Assembly: GCF_000953015.1 (NCBI RefSeq)
Contig: NZ_LN794158.1
Span: forward strand, 372,001-436,000
Reading direction: 5' to 3'
DNA: 64,000 nucleotides
Source: Candidatus Methylopumilus turicensis
GTDB lineage: Bacteria > Pseudomonadota > Gammaproteobacteria > Burkholderiales > Methylophilaceae
The notes under the pieces were generated by a model that searched no databases, was not told the DNA's origin, and worked only from the letters and a program-made list of their open reading frames with translations. Positions 18,436-29,985 of the stretch are shown piece after piece. The first letter of the stretch is position 1; each line of letters begins with the position of its first letter. A program made the position numbers and the translations under genes.

Positions 18436-19311
18436 TCACGGGCTTACAAAAGCCTTCAAGCCAATCGCTCGAATTTTATTAGCAACGCCTTCTAGCCATT
18501 CTGGCAAAAGCCGCGTCAGTCTTGGAGCTTCAGCTTGCATGGATGGCCTGGCTAGGCCATACAAATGTACGCCTTGAATGACATCTTTCACCTCAGCCAG
18601 GAGCGCAATGTAGGCATCTACTTCGATCTCTGTTGGAGGCTTACCATCAATCGCAACCATGCAAGTTTGCACAAAGGTTGGACAAGCGTCAGCGCAAGCT
18701 TTGATGCGCTTAATCACGCTAGCAATGTTGATATTCACATCATTAATCTTTGCAACACCTTCAGCGGTGCCAGCATCTGCCTTGAACCAAACTTCACCAT
18801 TGATTTTTGCCAGATGACGCATGCTTTCAAGCACATGCGGTTTATCCATTAAGCTACCGTTGGTAATTAAACGTACTTTTATCGGATGCGCCAAGCCAGG
18901 ATTCAGCAAATCAAATTCGTTCAACAGCTTTTCAACAATGCCAAGGACCGCTGGAAATTCTTTTGCACTGGTGGGTTCGCCGTTGCCTGCAAATGCAATG
19001 TCTTGAGTCTGGCGATCGCCTTCCGCAACATAGCGCAACATAAAATCGCCATGCACGATGTACTTTAAAAAATCACGAAGCTCTTTTTCGAGCAATTCAA
19101 GATTAATGGGGGGCGGTGTGCCGCGTGTAAGATTGGGGACTTGGCAATAGACACATCGCCAATTACACGCATTGTTGATATTCAGATTGATGCCGATTGA
19201 GACACCGCCAGCACGACGTGAAACCACCGGGTAAATATAGGTTAAGCCGGTGACATCTCTATTGTGATCTTCGACGGTAAGGTATTGGTCATCAGACATT
19301 TTAAATACCAT
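18436..19311 (-). CDS. Radical SAM protein, function unknown
   Basis: A 291-residue enzyme with the radical SAM cluster motif CNWRCVYC (Cys49, Cys53, Cys56), preceded by GINLNINNAC, and a SAM-contact GNGEPT near residue 110. It belongs to a small stand-alone radical SAM group found in proteobacteria; I do not know its substrate. No auxiliary-cluster cysteine set is evident at the C-terminus. ATG 19311 and ATG 19299 (four residues shorter) are both possible, with only a weak ribosome site. Monocistronic between the terminator and tRNA-Met. Confidence 0.8.
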   Translation of the reverse strand: MVFKMSDDQYLTVEDHNRDVTGLTYIYPVVSRRAGGVSIGINLNINNACNWRCVYCQVPNLTRGTPPPINLELLEKELRDFLKYIVHGDFMLRYVAEGDRQTQDIAFAGNGEPTSAKEFPAVLGIVEKLLNEFDLLNPGLAHPIKVRLITNGSLMDKPHVLESMRHLAKINGEVWFKADAGTAEGVAKINDVNINIASVIKRIKACADACPTFVQTCMVAIDGKPPTEIEVDAYIALLAEVKDVIQGVHLYGLARPSMQAEAPRLTRLLPEWLEGVANKIRAIGLKAFVSP

Positions 19312-19372
19312 TTCGGAAAAAATTCTGAGTTGAAAAGGATTTCCAACTAACCTGACTAGGCTTGAAACTGAG

Positions 19373-19449
19373 TGGTGGTGATGGGGGGACTCGAACCCTC
19401 GACCTATGGATTATGAATCCATCGCTCTAACCAGCTGAGCTACATCACC
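19373..19449 (-). tRNA. tRNA-Met (anticodon CAT), elongator type
   Basis: Read on the minus strand, 77 nt fold as a cloverleaf: acceptor stem GGTGATG / CATCACC, D arm with AGCTCAGCTGGTTAGAGC, anticodon stem ATGGA / TCCAT around loop TTCATAA, T arm with GGTTCGAGTC, discriminator A and an encoded CCA (19373-19375). The resemblance to E. coli elongator tRNA-Met favours that over tRNA-Ile2 with a lysidine-modified CAT. Confidence 0.93.
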
Positions 19450-19548
19450 ATCCTATTACCTTGCAATTAAGCAAGCTCGCCATTTTATGGGTTTGGCGAG
19501 CCCTTGTCAAAAACTACTCTACTTTTTTGGAATAAAAAAAGTAATTAC

Positions 19549-21027
<1,479 letters not shown>

Positions 21028-21031
<4 letters not shown>

Positions 21032-22035
21032 GCGGCTTGATTGTTTTTTGTGTGAGCCAACTCAATGGCAAGGTTAATGGCAGCAAGTAGGCTGCCAATT
21101 TCGATGTTACCTTTACCAGCCAAATCTAAAGCTGTGCCATGATCCACTGATGTGCGAATGATAGGCAAGCCAAGTGTGACGTTGACGCCCTCACCAAAGC
21201 TTGCGTGCTTCAGTACAGCCAATCCTTGGTCGTGATACATCGCTAAAAATGCATCAGTGTGCGCGATGTTTTTTTGTGAAAACATCGTGTCTGCTGGCAT
21301 TGGACCAACTAAGTTCATGCCTTCAGCACGAAGATTTTCTAGCACAGGGGTAATGGTTTTGATTTCTTCCTCGCCCAAGTAGCCACCTTCGCCCGCGTGC
21401 GGATTGAGTCCAGCCACCATGATGGTAGGGGCTGTGATGCCAAATTTTTGAACGAGATAGGCATATAAAATGCGAATGGTATTGGTTAAACTCTCTGCCG
21501 TAATCGCTGCACTCACTTGAGTCAACGGCAAATGCGTGGTGGCAAGCGCGACACGCATCTCTCCACCAACGAGCATCATCACAACTTGTGGCGTATTGGT
21601 TTCTTCAGCTAAATATTCAGTATGGCCAGTAAAAGCAATACCTGCCTCATTGATAATGCCTTTGTGAACAGGTGCTGTCACCATCGCATCAAAGTGGTTC
21701 TGCTGGCACCCTTGAAGCGCGGTAGATAGCGTATCGAGAACATAAGCGCTATTGGCTTTATTTAAAATACCTGGAATCACAGGCTGGGCTGTGGCTTGAT
21801 GCAAAACGGTTATCATTCCATTGCCAACATGAAAAGATGGCGCTTGGTCAGCTTGGTAGTTTTGAACGCCCAAGTGGATGTTGAGTGCTTTAGCGCGAGC
21901 TAACAAAGCTTCCTGGTCGGCAATCACTACGATGTTGGCGGCAATGGCTTGATGTGCCAACATGGCGCATAAATCTAAACCTATGCCTGCTGGTTCTCCA
22001 GCGGTAATAACGATGCGAGGTAAAATCTTTGCCAC
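21028..22035 (-). CDS. pdxA: 4-hydroxythreonine-4-phosphate dehydrogenase
   Basis: Oxidises 4-phosphohydroxy-L-threonine in the DXP-dependent route to pyridoxal 5'-phosphate. The 335 residues carry TAGEPAGIG near the N-terminus, the metal-binding His region FTGHTEYL near 137, GLNPHAGEGG near 210 and MYHDQGLAVLK near 264. It shares DXP from dxs (at 38-40 kb) as a pathway precursor. It lies 15 bp after surA and overlaps rsmA by 4 bp. Confidence 0.96.
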
Positions 22036-22050
22036 GTTGAGGTTTGACGC

Positions 22051-23382
22051 TTAGTACTTATCTTCGAGTCTTAATTCAACAAAGGCGCGGTCGCGGAGTT
22101 CGCGCACCCAGTCTTGATAAGCTTCGTCAGATTTTCTGGCACGAATCTCTTGTCTGGCTTTGATGCGGGCAGCCTCTTTGGACATGTCTTGATTGCGTCG
22201 TTCCAGAACTTGGATAACGTGCAAGCCGAATTGCGTTTTGATGATGTTGCTAATTTCACCAAGCGCTAATACGTTCATAGTTTTTTCAAACTCGGGCACC
22301 GTATCCCCAGGATTCACCCAAGACAAGTCGCCACCACTTTTCGCTGAGCCATCATCCGAGTATTGGCGAGCTAAATCTTCAAATTTTTCTCCGTTATCTA
22401 GACGCTCTTTAATGCTTGCCATTCGGGTAAGTGCGTCTTTTTCAGAGACAATTTCACTGAATTTGATGAGGATATGGCGGACATGCGTCTGATTAACCAC
22501 AAGGGGCGATGAACCGCCGCGACGATTGGTGACCTTGAGAATATGAAAGCCATTTGGACTGCGAAGGATTTGACTCATCTCGCCAGCTTTCAGTGGTTTG
22601 AGTGCTTCAAGAAATAACGCTGGAATCTGCGCGCCATTTTTCCAGCCAAGACTGCCGCCTTCGAGGGCGTTCGGGGCATCAGAGAAGCCTGCTGAGATTT
22701 TTGCGAAGTCTTTTCCTGATTGCAGTTGCGCTAGCGCATCTTCTGCTTTTGCGCGAAGTTTTTTCAAATCCTCTGGGGCGGTATCTTCGGCCGCACGAAT
22801 TAAGATATGGGCAATTTCATACTCGTCTGAGGTGTTTGAGGCTGACTGGAGTGAAATGAAACTGTCAATTTCAGATTCTGTAATATTAATGCGGTTGTCA
22901 ACTTCACGTTCGCGCAAGCGGGCTAGGGTAATTTCGTTTCGGATGTCTTCACGAAATTTTCGGTATTGAATACCATCGTCGAGTAAAGCTTTTTTAAATG
23001 CGGGGATGTCCATTTTATTTTGCCCAGCAATACGTTCGATGGTTTTATCTAACTGGTTGTCATCAATGCGCAGGCCAGTTTGGCTGGCAAATTGCAACTG
23101 CAATCTATCTGTAATCATCCGCTCAAGAATCTGCTTTTCGAGAATTGTTGGTGGTGGAAGTTCTGTACCTTGTTTTTCTAATTGGGCAGTCACGCTTTTA
23201 ATGCGGTCAGCTAACTCTTTTTCTGTTATCACTACTTGATCAACAATAGCAACGATGCGATCCATTTTGACGATTTCAGTTTTTTTGTCCGACTCAGCGT
23301 GCACTACTGACGTCAGCAAAACCAGACCAATCAAAAGGGCGAATGACTGTTTTAATTTAATGATTTTTTGCATTTTACTCAT
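22051..23382 (-). CDS. surA: Periplasmic peptidyl-prolyl isomerase/chaperone SurA
   Basis: Chaperone that escorts outer-membrane beta-barrel proteins, probably including the LptD encoded upstream, through the periplasm. A signal peptide (about residues 8-29, ending VVHA) precedes an N-terminal chaperone domain and two parvulin domains, the first with AHILIRAAEDT and GGSLGWKNG, the second with VRHILIKFSEI and GGDLSWVNPG. The start is ATG 23382, overlapping the end of lptD by 8 bp; ATG 23373 and an upstream start at 23418 are alternatives. Confidence 0.94.
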   Translation of the reverse strand: MSKMQKIIKLKQSFALLIGLVLLTSVVHAESDKKTEIVKMDRIVAIVDQVVITEKELADRIKSVTAQLEKQGTELPPPTILEKQILERMITDRLQLQFASQTGLRIDDNQLDKTIERIAGQNKMDIPAFKKALLDDGIQYRKFREDIRNEITLARLREREVDNRINITESEIDSFISLQSASNTSDEYEIAHILIRAAEDTAPEDLKKLRAKAEDALAQLQSGKDFAKISAGFSDAPNALEGGSLGWKNGAQIPALFLEALKPLKAGEMSQILRSPNGFHILKVTNRRGGSSPLVVNQTHVRHILIKFSEIVSEKDALTRMASIKERLDNGEKFEDLARQYSDDGSAKSGGDLSWVNPGDTVPEFEKTMNVLALGEISNIIKTQFGLHVIQVLERRNQDMSKEAARIKARQEIRARKSDEAYQDWVRELRDRAFVELRLEDKY

Positions 23383-25975
23383 TGTATAGTTGTCGATAAT
23401 TATCAGGGAGAAGGCCACTGCTCTTGTAGCCAGGAATATTTCGATTAATCAATTGTAGCGGATTTGAACCGATCGATGCGATTCCGCCAAGCTCTAATTG
23501 GAAAAACATCGCAAAGTTAGCATCGGCTGTTGCGGTTTGTACGCGCTGAACAACGAATCGAGATTGCCAACAGCCTGCATCATACTCAATCCCTGCAAGG
23601 CCTTCGATCATTGAGCCTTCACGAATGGAGTAGTTTGCCCGCGCCAAACCATAGTAGCCTCGGCCCAGGGGCCATTGTGTTGAGGCGTTAATTTGCTCTA
23701 GATTGTTTTGTGTAAAACGATAACTTAAGTTGAGCACTTTGCCGGGTTCCGGATTGTATCTTGTGCCGATATTGCCCTTCACTGTCTCGCCTGTGTTGTT
23801 GTTATATTGCCAAGCAGCGTCAATATTCCATTTATTCACGAGCCTTGCAGTTGCTGCGGCCACAATGTCGGAGCTAGCTCCAAAGCGTAAAACTTCGTTA
23901 GGCAAACCTACCTTTTGGTCTTCAAAATAAAAGCGTTGTCCAATGGATGTCGCAAATCGTTGTTCGCCGGTATTGGCATCAATGAGGCGCGAACTTAAAG
24001 ACATACTCATCTGGTTGGCGTTATTAATACGATCGCCACCGGTGTATTGATTTTCAATAAACATTGTTCCCATGTTGAGGTCGGCAATGCCGGTATCAAA
24101 CACAGGCAGGCGTGATTGATCTTGGTATGGAATGTAAACATAGAAAAGCCTTGGTTCCAATGTTTGCGTGTAGTTTCTGCTGACAATTCGCGTGTCACGC
24201 TCAAAGAATAATCCACTATCTAAGCTCACAATCGGCAAGGTACGGTCAGCCGTTTTATCATAGGCGGATGCCGATAAAGGATCGATGCTATCCAAGCTGT
24301 AGCTTGTGTAATTAATTCCAATTTTTGGCGTGATATAACCATAAGGCCTGACCATGGGGATGCTAATGCTTGGGTAAGTGCTAAAGCGGGTACCAGCCTT
24401 CACGGCTCGGCTTGAACTTGGGTCAGATTCAAAGCGCGTTAACTGGTTTTGTATGCGACTTGTGCCCCAATCCCAATCTTTGGACCCATTAAGTGTCATC
24501 TGAGGCATGCGTTGGTATGGATATGAAATTTTATCGAGTGTTTGGTACTTTTGTGCCAAGGCACCAAATTGCCAAACGTCGCCAGCGTAATTGATATTAG
24601 CTTGTTGGAGTAAGTTGACTTTACTGGTGGTAATAATGTGAGTGGATAGATCTGAAAAATATTGATCGTCGGAGACTTTTTGTGCATCAATGCCAGCTGT
24701 CCATCCATCGCCAAAATTATGCTGATGTTTAATTTTTGCAAAATAACGCTGATTATTCGTGATGTCGTCCGAAGGCAAATACTCAGCCGCTAGAATACCG
24801 GCATAGTTTTCTTCCAAGTAACGAAGCTCACCTTGCCCCTGAAGGCCTCGCTTACTCAAATAGCGACTGGCAATGGTGGCATCCATGTTGGGTGAAATGT
24901 TCCAATAAAAAGGTGTTAATACCTCAAAGCCACTCTTTGTGGTGGTGCCCCATGTGGGCGCTAGTAATCCTGATTTTCGTTGATTGGCATATGGGAAATT
25001 AATCCAAGGCGTATACAAAATAGGCACGCCTTTAAATTCAACAGTGGCATTCGTAGCAACGGCTGTTTTGGTTTCGTCATTAATTTTAAGCTGACCTGAT
25101 TTGATATACCAATCGTCAGAGCCGACTTCGCAAGTGGTGTAGCGAGATTTAAGCAATCGCTTCTTGGAGTCGCCCTCGAAAAATAGCATTTCGGCATCGC
25201 CGCGTGAGCTTACTTTTTTCGCTTCAGTATTGTCTGTATTTTCTAGACCTAGGACTGGCTTAGTTTCTCCATTGACTGGCATCATGTTGCGATCGACCAC
25301 ACCAGATAAAAGATCATTATTCAAGCCTGGATTTTGCCCGTAAAGTTTGTCTCCCAAAGCCCCTAAAGGAGAAATCTTGATGAGTGGTTTGTACATAAAG
25401 AAAGAGGCGTTAGGCATCTCGCCAGTATTGTCATCAATATTGAGATGAAATGACGGACCTTTGACCAGGCTGTCTGGCCCTTCCATAGAGGCGTGCCCAG
25501 CTGAGTGCGTAGCGTGATTTTGTGAGTCAAACTCAATCCGGTCGCCAAGAATGACGTTGGAGCCTGTTTTTAGAGATGCATTACCCAAAGAAGTCATGGT
25601 TCTATCAAGCTGAACTTCTAGTCGATCCCCCTCGATAATTACTCCACCGTTGGCAAGCATCTCGTTTTCGGCATCTGCTTGTTTTTTAAATGTGAGTGGA
25701 TCAATTTCAGCAATATCAGTTGTTTTGTTGAGTACGTCAAAATTGTTGATGCTTTTACTCATGCGTAACTTGATGCGCAAATCCACTTTTGGAATGGAGG
25801 CTTGCTTTTCGCTATCAGAGGGAGCTGTGATGGGTAGCATCACTTGGTCAAGTTTTAGCGCAATTGGATTATCGTTATTCGTGTTGTTTTCAGTCAGCTT
25901 GGCATCCTCGGCACAAGCGAGTTCAGGCCTCAAGATGGCGAGCATTGCAGTAAAAATAAATGAGATAAATTTCAA
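23375..25975 (-). CDS. lptD: LPS-assembly protein LptD
   Basis: Outer-membrane beta-barrel that, with LptE, inserts lipopolysaccharide into the outer leaflet. The 866 residues include a signal peptide (residues 1-22, ending ACA), an N-terminal OstA jellyroll (about residues 100-220, with EGDRLEVQLD) and a C-terminal barrel. A Cys in CEVGSDDW and a second late Cys (DAGCWQS) could form the inter-domain disulfide. The start appears to be TTG at 25975: the first in-frame ATG (25945) would destroy the signal peptide. It is the first gene of the surA-pdxA-rsmA run and divergent from amgK. Confidence 0.94.
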   Translation of the reverse strand: MKFISFIFTAMLAILRPELACAEDAKLTENNTNNDNPIALKLDQVMLPITAPSDSEKQASIPKVDLRIKLRMSKSINNFDVLNKTTDIAEIDPLTFKKQADAENEMLANGGVIIEGDRLEVQLDRTMTSLGNASLKTGSNVILGDRIEFDSQNHATHSAGHASMEGPDSLVKGPSFHLNIDDNTGEMPNASFFMYKPLIKISPLGALGDKLYGQNPGLNNDLLSGVVDRNMMPVNGETKPVLGLENTDNTEAKKVSSRGDAEMLFFEGDSKKRLLKSRYTTCEVGSDDWYIKSGQLKINDETKTAVATNATVEFKGVPILYTPWINFPYANQRKSGLLAPTWGTTTKSGFEVLTPFYWNISPNMDATIASRYLSKRGLQGQGELRYLEENYAGILAAEYLPSDDITNNQRYFAKIKHQHNFGDGWTAGIDAQKVSDDQYFSDLSTHIITTSKVNLLQQANINYAGDVWQFGALAQKYQTLDKISYPYQRMPQMTLNGSKDWDWGTSRIQNQLTRFESDPSSSRAVKAGTRFSTYPSISIPMVRPYGYITPKIGINYTSYSLDSIDPLSASAYDKTADRTLPIVSLDSGLFFERDTRIVSRNYTQTLEPRLFYVYIPYQDQSRLPVFDTGIADLNMGTMFIENQYTGGDRINNANQMSMSLSSRLIDANTGEQRFATSIGQRFYFEDQKVGLPNEVLRFGASSDIVAAATARLVNKWNIDAAWQYNNNTGETVKGNIGTRYNPEPGKVLNLSYRFTQNNLEQINASTQWPLGRGYYGLARANYSIREGSMIEGLAGIEYDAGCWQSRFVVQRVQTATADANFAMFFQLELGGIASIGSNPLQLINRNIPGYKSSGLLPDNYRQLYNE

Positions 25976-26173
25976 TATTAGTATTCGCGGATATTAAAGT
26001 GAGCGCGGGTTTCTTTTTGGGTGATAAAATCGCACAGCAAATAGAGTTTCAAACACGTTTTTCATCATCTTCGTATGATAGCTTAAAGATGTGTTTTTTT
26101 AGCTTTTTTGAACAATAAAAATGCCTGTTTAAGCGTTTTTAGCCCTAAATAATTATGTTGATGGATATCTAAA

Positions 26174-27184
26174 TTGGAACGATTGCAGCAGTTAAACGCA
26201 TGGTTGGCCGTAGTCTTGAAAAACGCTCCCTATCAAATTGAGCCTGCCTCCGCAGACGCCAGCTTTAGGCGTTATTTTAGGGTAACGATCAATGAGCTTA
26301 CTTACATCGCGATGGATGCCCCGCCACCTCAAGAGGATTGCACCCCATTCGTGCATGTGGCAAAAGTGTTTGCGGACGCTGGATTGAATGTGCCCAAAGT
26401 CATTGCGCAAGATATTTCGCATGGGTTTTTATTGCTCTCCGATTTAGGCAATACGACTTTTTTAAGCGCGCTTCAAGCGCCAAATGGCCTAGAAGTCGCG
26501 GCTGATTTATATCGAGATGCGAGTAATGCTTTGGTGACTATGCAGCTAGCAAGTAAGCCGAATGTTTTTCCAGCGTATGACGAAGCACTGCTGACTCGTG
26601 AGATGGAGTTATTTCCAGATTGGTATTTGACTAAGCATTTGAATGTCACGCTGACTGGTGCGCAGCAACAAACTATGAAAAAAACTTTTGATTTGCTGAA
26701 TGCCAACATCTTGGCGCAATCAAAAGTTTATGTGCATCGTGATTATCATTCACGTAATTTGATGGTGCAAAGTGGCTCTCATGATTTGGGCATTTTGGAT
26801 TTCCAGGATGCGGTATATGGGCCAATTACTTACGATTTGGTGTCATTGCTCAAAGATGCCTATATAAGCTGGGAAGAAGACCAGGTGTTAGATTGGGTAG
26901 TCCGCTATTGGCAGTCTGCAAGGAAAGCGGGTTTGCCTGTGCCAGAAGATGTAGCAGATTTTTACCGTGATTTTGAATGGATGGGCGCGCAGCGCCATAT
27001 CAAAGTGCTTGGCATCTTTGCAAGACTTTACCATCGCGATGGTAAAGACGGCTATTTGAAAGATATGCCGTTGGTGATGGATTATCTGCGCCGTGTTTGC
27101 GACCGCTATATTGAATTAAAACCGATGCTCCGTTTGCTCGATCAGTTAGCTGGCGTTGAGCTAAAAGCCGGTTACACGTTCTAA
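26174..27184 (+). CDS. amgK: N-acetylmuramate/N-acetylglucosamine anomeric kinase AmgK
   Basis: Aminoglycoside-phosphotransferase fold sugar kinase of 336 residues, which phosphorylates N-acetylmuramic acid at the anomeric position in cell-wall recycling. Visible are SADASFRRYFRV near residue 25, the catalytic loop VYVHRDYHSRNLMV near 180 and the metal-binding LGILDFQDAVYGP near 200. No in-frame ATG exists near the start, so TTG 26174 is the most likely initiation codon. The stop overlaps the murU start (TAATG), which strongly supports the AmgK-MurU pairing. Confidence 0.88.
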   Translation: MERLQQLNAWLAVVLKNAPYQIEPASADASFRRYFRVTINELTYIAMDAPPPQEDCTPFVHVAKVFADAGLNVPKVIAQDISHGFLLLSDLGNTTFLSALQAPNGLEVAADLYRDASNALVTMQLASKPNVFPAYDEALLTREMELFPDWYLTKHLNVTLTGAQQQTMKKTFDLLNANILAQSKVYVHRDYHSRNLMVQSGSHDLGILDFQDAVYGPITYDLVSLLKDAYISWEEDQVLDWVVRYWQSARKAGLPVPEDVADFYRDFEWMGAQRHIKVLGIFARLYHRDGKDGYLKDMPLVMDYLRRVCDRYIELKPMLRLLDQLAGVELKAGYTF

Positions 27185-27855
27185 TGAAAGCCATGATTTT
27201 AGCGGCCGGGCGAGGGGAGCGAATGCGCCCATTGACTGACCATACCCCCAAGCCGCTTTTGCTGGTGGGAGGCAAGCCGCTGATTGTTTGGCATTTAGAG
27301 CGTTTATCAACGCTTGGTTTTAAAGATGTTGTGATTAATCACGCATATCTTGGTGAGCAGATTGAACAAGCCTTAGGAAATGGCAGTGTTTGGGGGCTCA
27401 ATATTCAATATAGCCCAGAAAGCATTGCCTTAGAAACAGCCGGCGGAATTGCAAATGCCCTGCCTTTGTTGGGAGACACGCCATTTTTGGTAGTCAATGG
27501 CGATGTGTTTACTGACATTCATTTTGATCGTTTGAGCCTCTCGTCACCTAACTTGGCGCACTTGGTGATGGTGGATAATCCACCACAGCATCCGCATGGG
27601 GATTTTGCAGTCAGCTCTGGCAAAGTGGCTGAAGCGGGTGCACGGAAACTGACATTTTCTGGTGTTGGGGTTTACCATCCAACATTATTTGTTGGTATTC
27701 AGCGAGGCCAGCCCGCAAAATTAGCACCTTTGTTAAAGGCTGCCATGTCAAACGGGCTGGTGAGTGGTGAGTATTACCAAGGCGTTTGGCATGACATAGG
27801 AACACCTGAACGACTTCATCAGCTCGACGAGCTGATCAATTTTTCATCATTATAA
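27184..27855 (+). CDS. murU: N-acetylmuramate alpha-1-phosphate uridylyltransferase MurU
   Basis: Nucleotidyltransferase of 223 residues that makes UDP-MurNAc directly from recycled MurNAc-1-phosphate, bypassing MurA and thereby the fosfomycin target (established for Pseudomonas). The N-terminal signature is ILAAGRGERMRPLTDHTPKP; metal-binding VNGDVFTD lies near residue 105 and HDIGTPERL near the C-terminus. It is coupled to amgK by a 1-bp overlap. It is shorter than RmlA/GlmU-type enzymes and has no acyltransferase repeat, as expected for MurU. Confidence 0.9.
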   Translation: MKAMILAAGRGERMRPLTDHTPKPLLLVGGKPLIVWHLERLSTLGFKDVVINHAYLGEQIEQALGNGSVWGLNIQYSPESIALETAGGIANALPLLGDTPFLVVNGDVFTDIHFDRLSLSSPNLAHLVMVDNPPQHPHGDFAVSSGKVAEAGARKLTFSGVGVYHPTLFVGIQRGQPAKLAPLLKAAMSNGLVSGEYYQGVWHDIGTPERLHQLDELINFSSL

Positions 27856-27877
27856 TTTGATAGGTAGGAGATTTCTG

Positions 27878-28648
27878 ATGGCATTGCCGCAATTGTCTTG
27901 GGACATGAATTTTTTAAAAAACAATCCAGTATTTCAGGATAGACATTACGGCATTCCCGAGGAAGTAAAAGCCATCCACTATCCAATTCGGTTGGTGAGA
28001 TATTGGTTTATGTATCATTTTTTACGAAATCAATCTAAGCAAGTCGCTGTCATGGATGTTTGCGAGATTGGCGTAGATGTCGGGCAAATGTTGGGATTTG
28101 TTAAAGGTGCCGCAGCGAATGGTGGAGAGCAAGTCGAGTTTGCAAGTTGGGACGCAGTGGACGTGATTGTCCAAAAGGAATTGCTAATTAAAGCTGGCTA
28201 TGGCCAGTTTTATGAAGTGAACCTAGAGAGTCCTGAGTTTAGCTTGAGTGATAAAACCTATGATGCAATGATTTTGTTGCACGTCCTTGAACACCTTTTT
28301 GAGCCTGAGGTGCTAGTCAAAAAGCTGATGAAGAATCTAAAGCCGGGCGGCATTATGATCGGTGGATTTCCTTCATTGCCGAAATGTCTTGAGGCCAAGC
28401 GAGAAGCAAAAATTCGACCAAGCGCTAAAAAATATGGACATGTCAGCGTGTTTTCTCCAGCGCGCGTAAGAAATATGGCGGCAGAGAGTGGCTTGCAAGT
28501 AGAGCTGTTGTCGGGCGCTTTCTTCATGCGTAAAAAAGGCTTTTTCCTAGAAAATTATCAATGGTGGTTCAAGTTTAATTTATGGTTTGGAGGCATGTTT
28601 CCTTCTTGGCCGGGTGAAACTTATTGGGTGCTTCGTAAGCCCAAGTAG
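27878..28648 (+). CDS. Class I SAM-dependent methyltransferase, substrate unknown
   Basis: A 256-residue protein. A Rossmann-type SAM region is visible as VCEIGVDVGQML near residue 60, with an acidic stretch and the post-motif DAMILLHVLEHLFEP near 136, then LKPGGIMIGGFPS near 165. ATG 27878 is chosen over the upstream in-frame start because TAGGAGA lies seven bases before it. It follows murU by 22 bp and could be in the same transcript. The C-terminal half is aromatic-rich. The substrate could be a lipid, quinone or small molecule; nothing in the sequence decides. Confidence 0.75.
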   Translation: MALPQLSWDMNFLKNNPVFQDRHYGIPEEVKAIHYPIRLVRYWFMYHFLRNQSKQVAVMDVCEIGVDVGQMLGFVKGAAANGGEQVEFASWDAVDVIVQKELLIKAGYGQFYEVNLESPEFSLSDKTYDAMILLHVLEHLFEPEVLVKKLMKNLKPGGIMIGGFPSLPKCLEAKREAKIRPSAKKYGHVSVFSPARVRNMAAESGLQVELLSGAFFMRKKGFFLENYQWWFKFNLWFGGMFPSWPGETYWVLRKPK

Positions 28649-28674
28649 TTCTATTATAGAAAAGTCTTTAAATA

Positions 28675-29985
28675 ATGAAACATTGTATTCAGGAAGCTGC
28701 GCTCAGACGCCAAAGGTTAATTAAGTTGATGGGCGAAGGAGTTGCAGTCATCCCAACTTCCCATGAGCTGATTCGCAATCGTGACAGTCATTATCCCTTC
28801 CGTTTTGATAGTTACTTTTATTATCTTTCTGCATTTAAAGAGCCTGAGTCGGTGTTGTTTGTTGTTGCTGGCGCCAACCCAAAAACAATCCTTTTTTGCC
28901 GTGACAAAGATATGGAGCGAGAAATTTGGGATGGATTCCGTTACGGCCCCACTGCGGCGGTGACTGAGTTCGGCATTGATGAAGCTTATTCTATTCAACA
29001 GCTTGATGAAATGGCGCCTAAACTGCTTGCCAATCAATCTAAGCTTTTTTATAACTTGGGCGCAGATGCCGCTTGGGATGGCCGTGTGACCGCTTGGATG
29101 AACGCCCTGCGCTCTCAAGCGCGAACTGGGCTTAGCGCCCCCGATGCGGTAGTAGATGTTCGCAAACACCTTGATGAAATGCGTTTACATAAATCACAGT
29201 ACGAAATCGACACCATGCGTCAGTCGGCCAATATTGCGGCGGCGGCGCATCAACGCGCTATGCAGTTCACTAAGCCGGGCATGATGGAATATCAAGTTGA
29301 GGCAGAGTTCTTGCATGAGTTCTATCGAAGCGGTGCACAAGCCCCCGCTTATACCAGTATTGTGGCTGGTGGGGCTAATGCTTGCACTTTGCATTACAAC
29401 GCGAACAATGCGAAGTTGAATCATGGAGATTTGCTATTAATTGATGCAGGTTGCGAATTAGATGGATATGCCTCAGACATTACACGTACTTTTCCAGTCA
29501 GCGGCCAATTCAGTGCAGCACAAAAAGATTTGTACGAATTGGTATTGGCCTCGCAAGCGGCTGCGATTTCAAAAGTTTCGCCAATGAACCATTGGAACGC
29601 TCCTCACGAGGCGGCATTGGATGTGCTCATTCGAGGGTTTATTGATTTTGGTTTGTGTAAAGGCAGCGCTGAAGAGGTGCTGGAAACGGGAAGCTATCGT
29701 CAGTTTTATATGCATCGCACAGGGCATTGGCTCGGCTTGGATGTCCATGATGCCGGTGAATATAAAGATAAGCTGGGAAGCTGGAAAATGCTAGCACCAG
29801 GAATGACCTTAACCGTTGAGCCAGGATGTTATGTTCGGCCAGCAGACAATGTTCCAGAGCACTTTTGGAATATTGGCATCCGCATTGAGGATGACGTTGT
29901 TGTGACCGAAGGTGGTTGCGAAGTGATGACGCACGCCGCGCCGAAAACGGTGGCTGAGATTGAGGATTTGATGCGTCATGACTGA
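28675..29985 (+). CDS. pepP: Xaa-Pro aminopeptidase
   Basis: Cytoplasmic metallopeptidase of the M24B family, releasing the N-terminal residue before proline. The 436 residues have the aminopeptidase P N-terminal domain (RDSHYPFRFDSYFYYLSAF near residue 38) and the pita-bread catalytic domain. Likely manganese ligands are in LLIDAGCELDGYASDITRTF (Asp at about 260 and 271), HRTGHWLGLDVHD near 350, EPGCYV near 382 and IRIEDDV near 405. pepP directly upstream of ubiH is a widely conserved order; here the stop overlaps the ubiH start by 8 bp. Confidence 0.95.
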   Translation: MKHCIQEAALRRQRLIKLMGEGVAVIPTSHELIRNRDSHYPFRFDSYFYYLSAFKEPESVLFVVAGANPKTILFCRDKDMEREIWDGFRYGPTAAVTEFGIDEAYSIQQLDEMAPKLLANQSKLFYNLGADAAWDGRVTAWMNALRSQARTGLSAPDAVVDVRKHLDEMRLHKSQYEIDTMRQSANIAAAAHQRAMQFTKPGMMEYQVEAEFLHEFYRSGAQAPAYTSIVAGGANACTLHYNANNAKLNHGDLLLIDAGCELDGYASDITRTFPVSGQFSAAQKDLYELVLASQAAAISKVSPMNHWNAPHEAALDVLIRGFIDFGLCKGSAEEVLETGSYRQFYMHRTGHWLGLDVHDAGEYKDKLGSWKMLAPGMTLTVEPGCYVRPADNVPEHFWNIGIRIEDDVVVTEGGCEVMTHAAPKTVAEIEDLMRHD

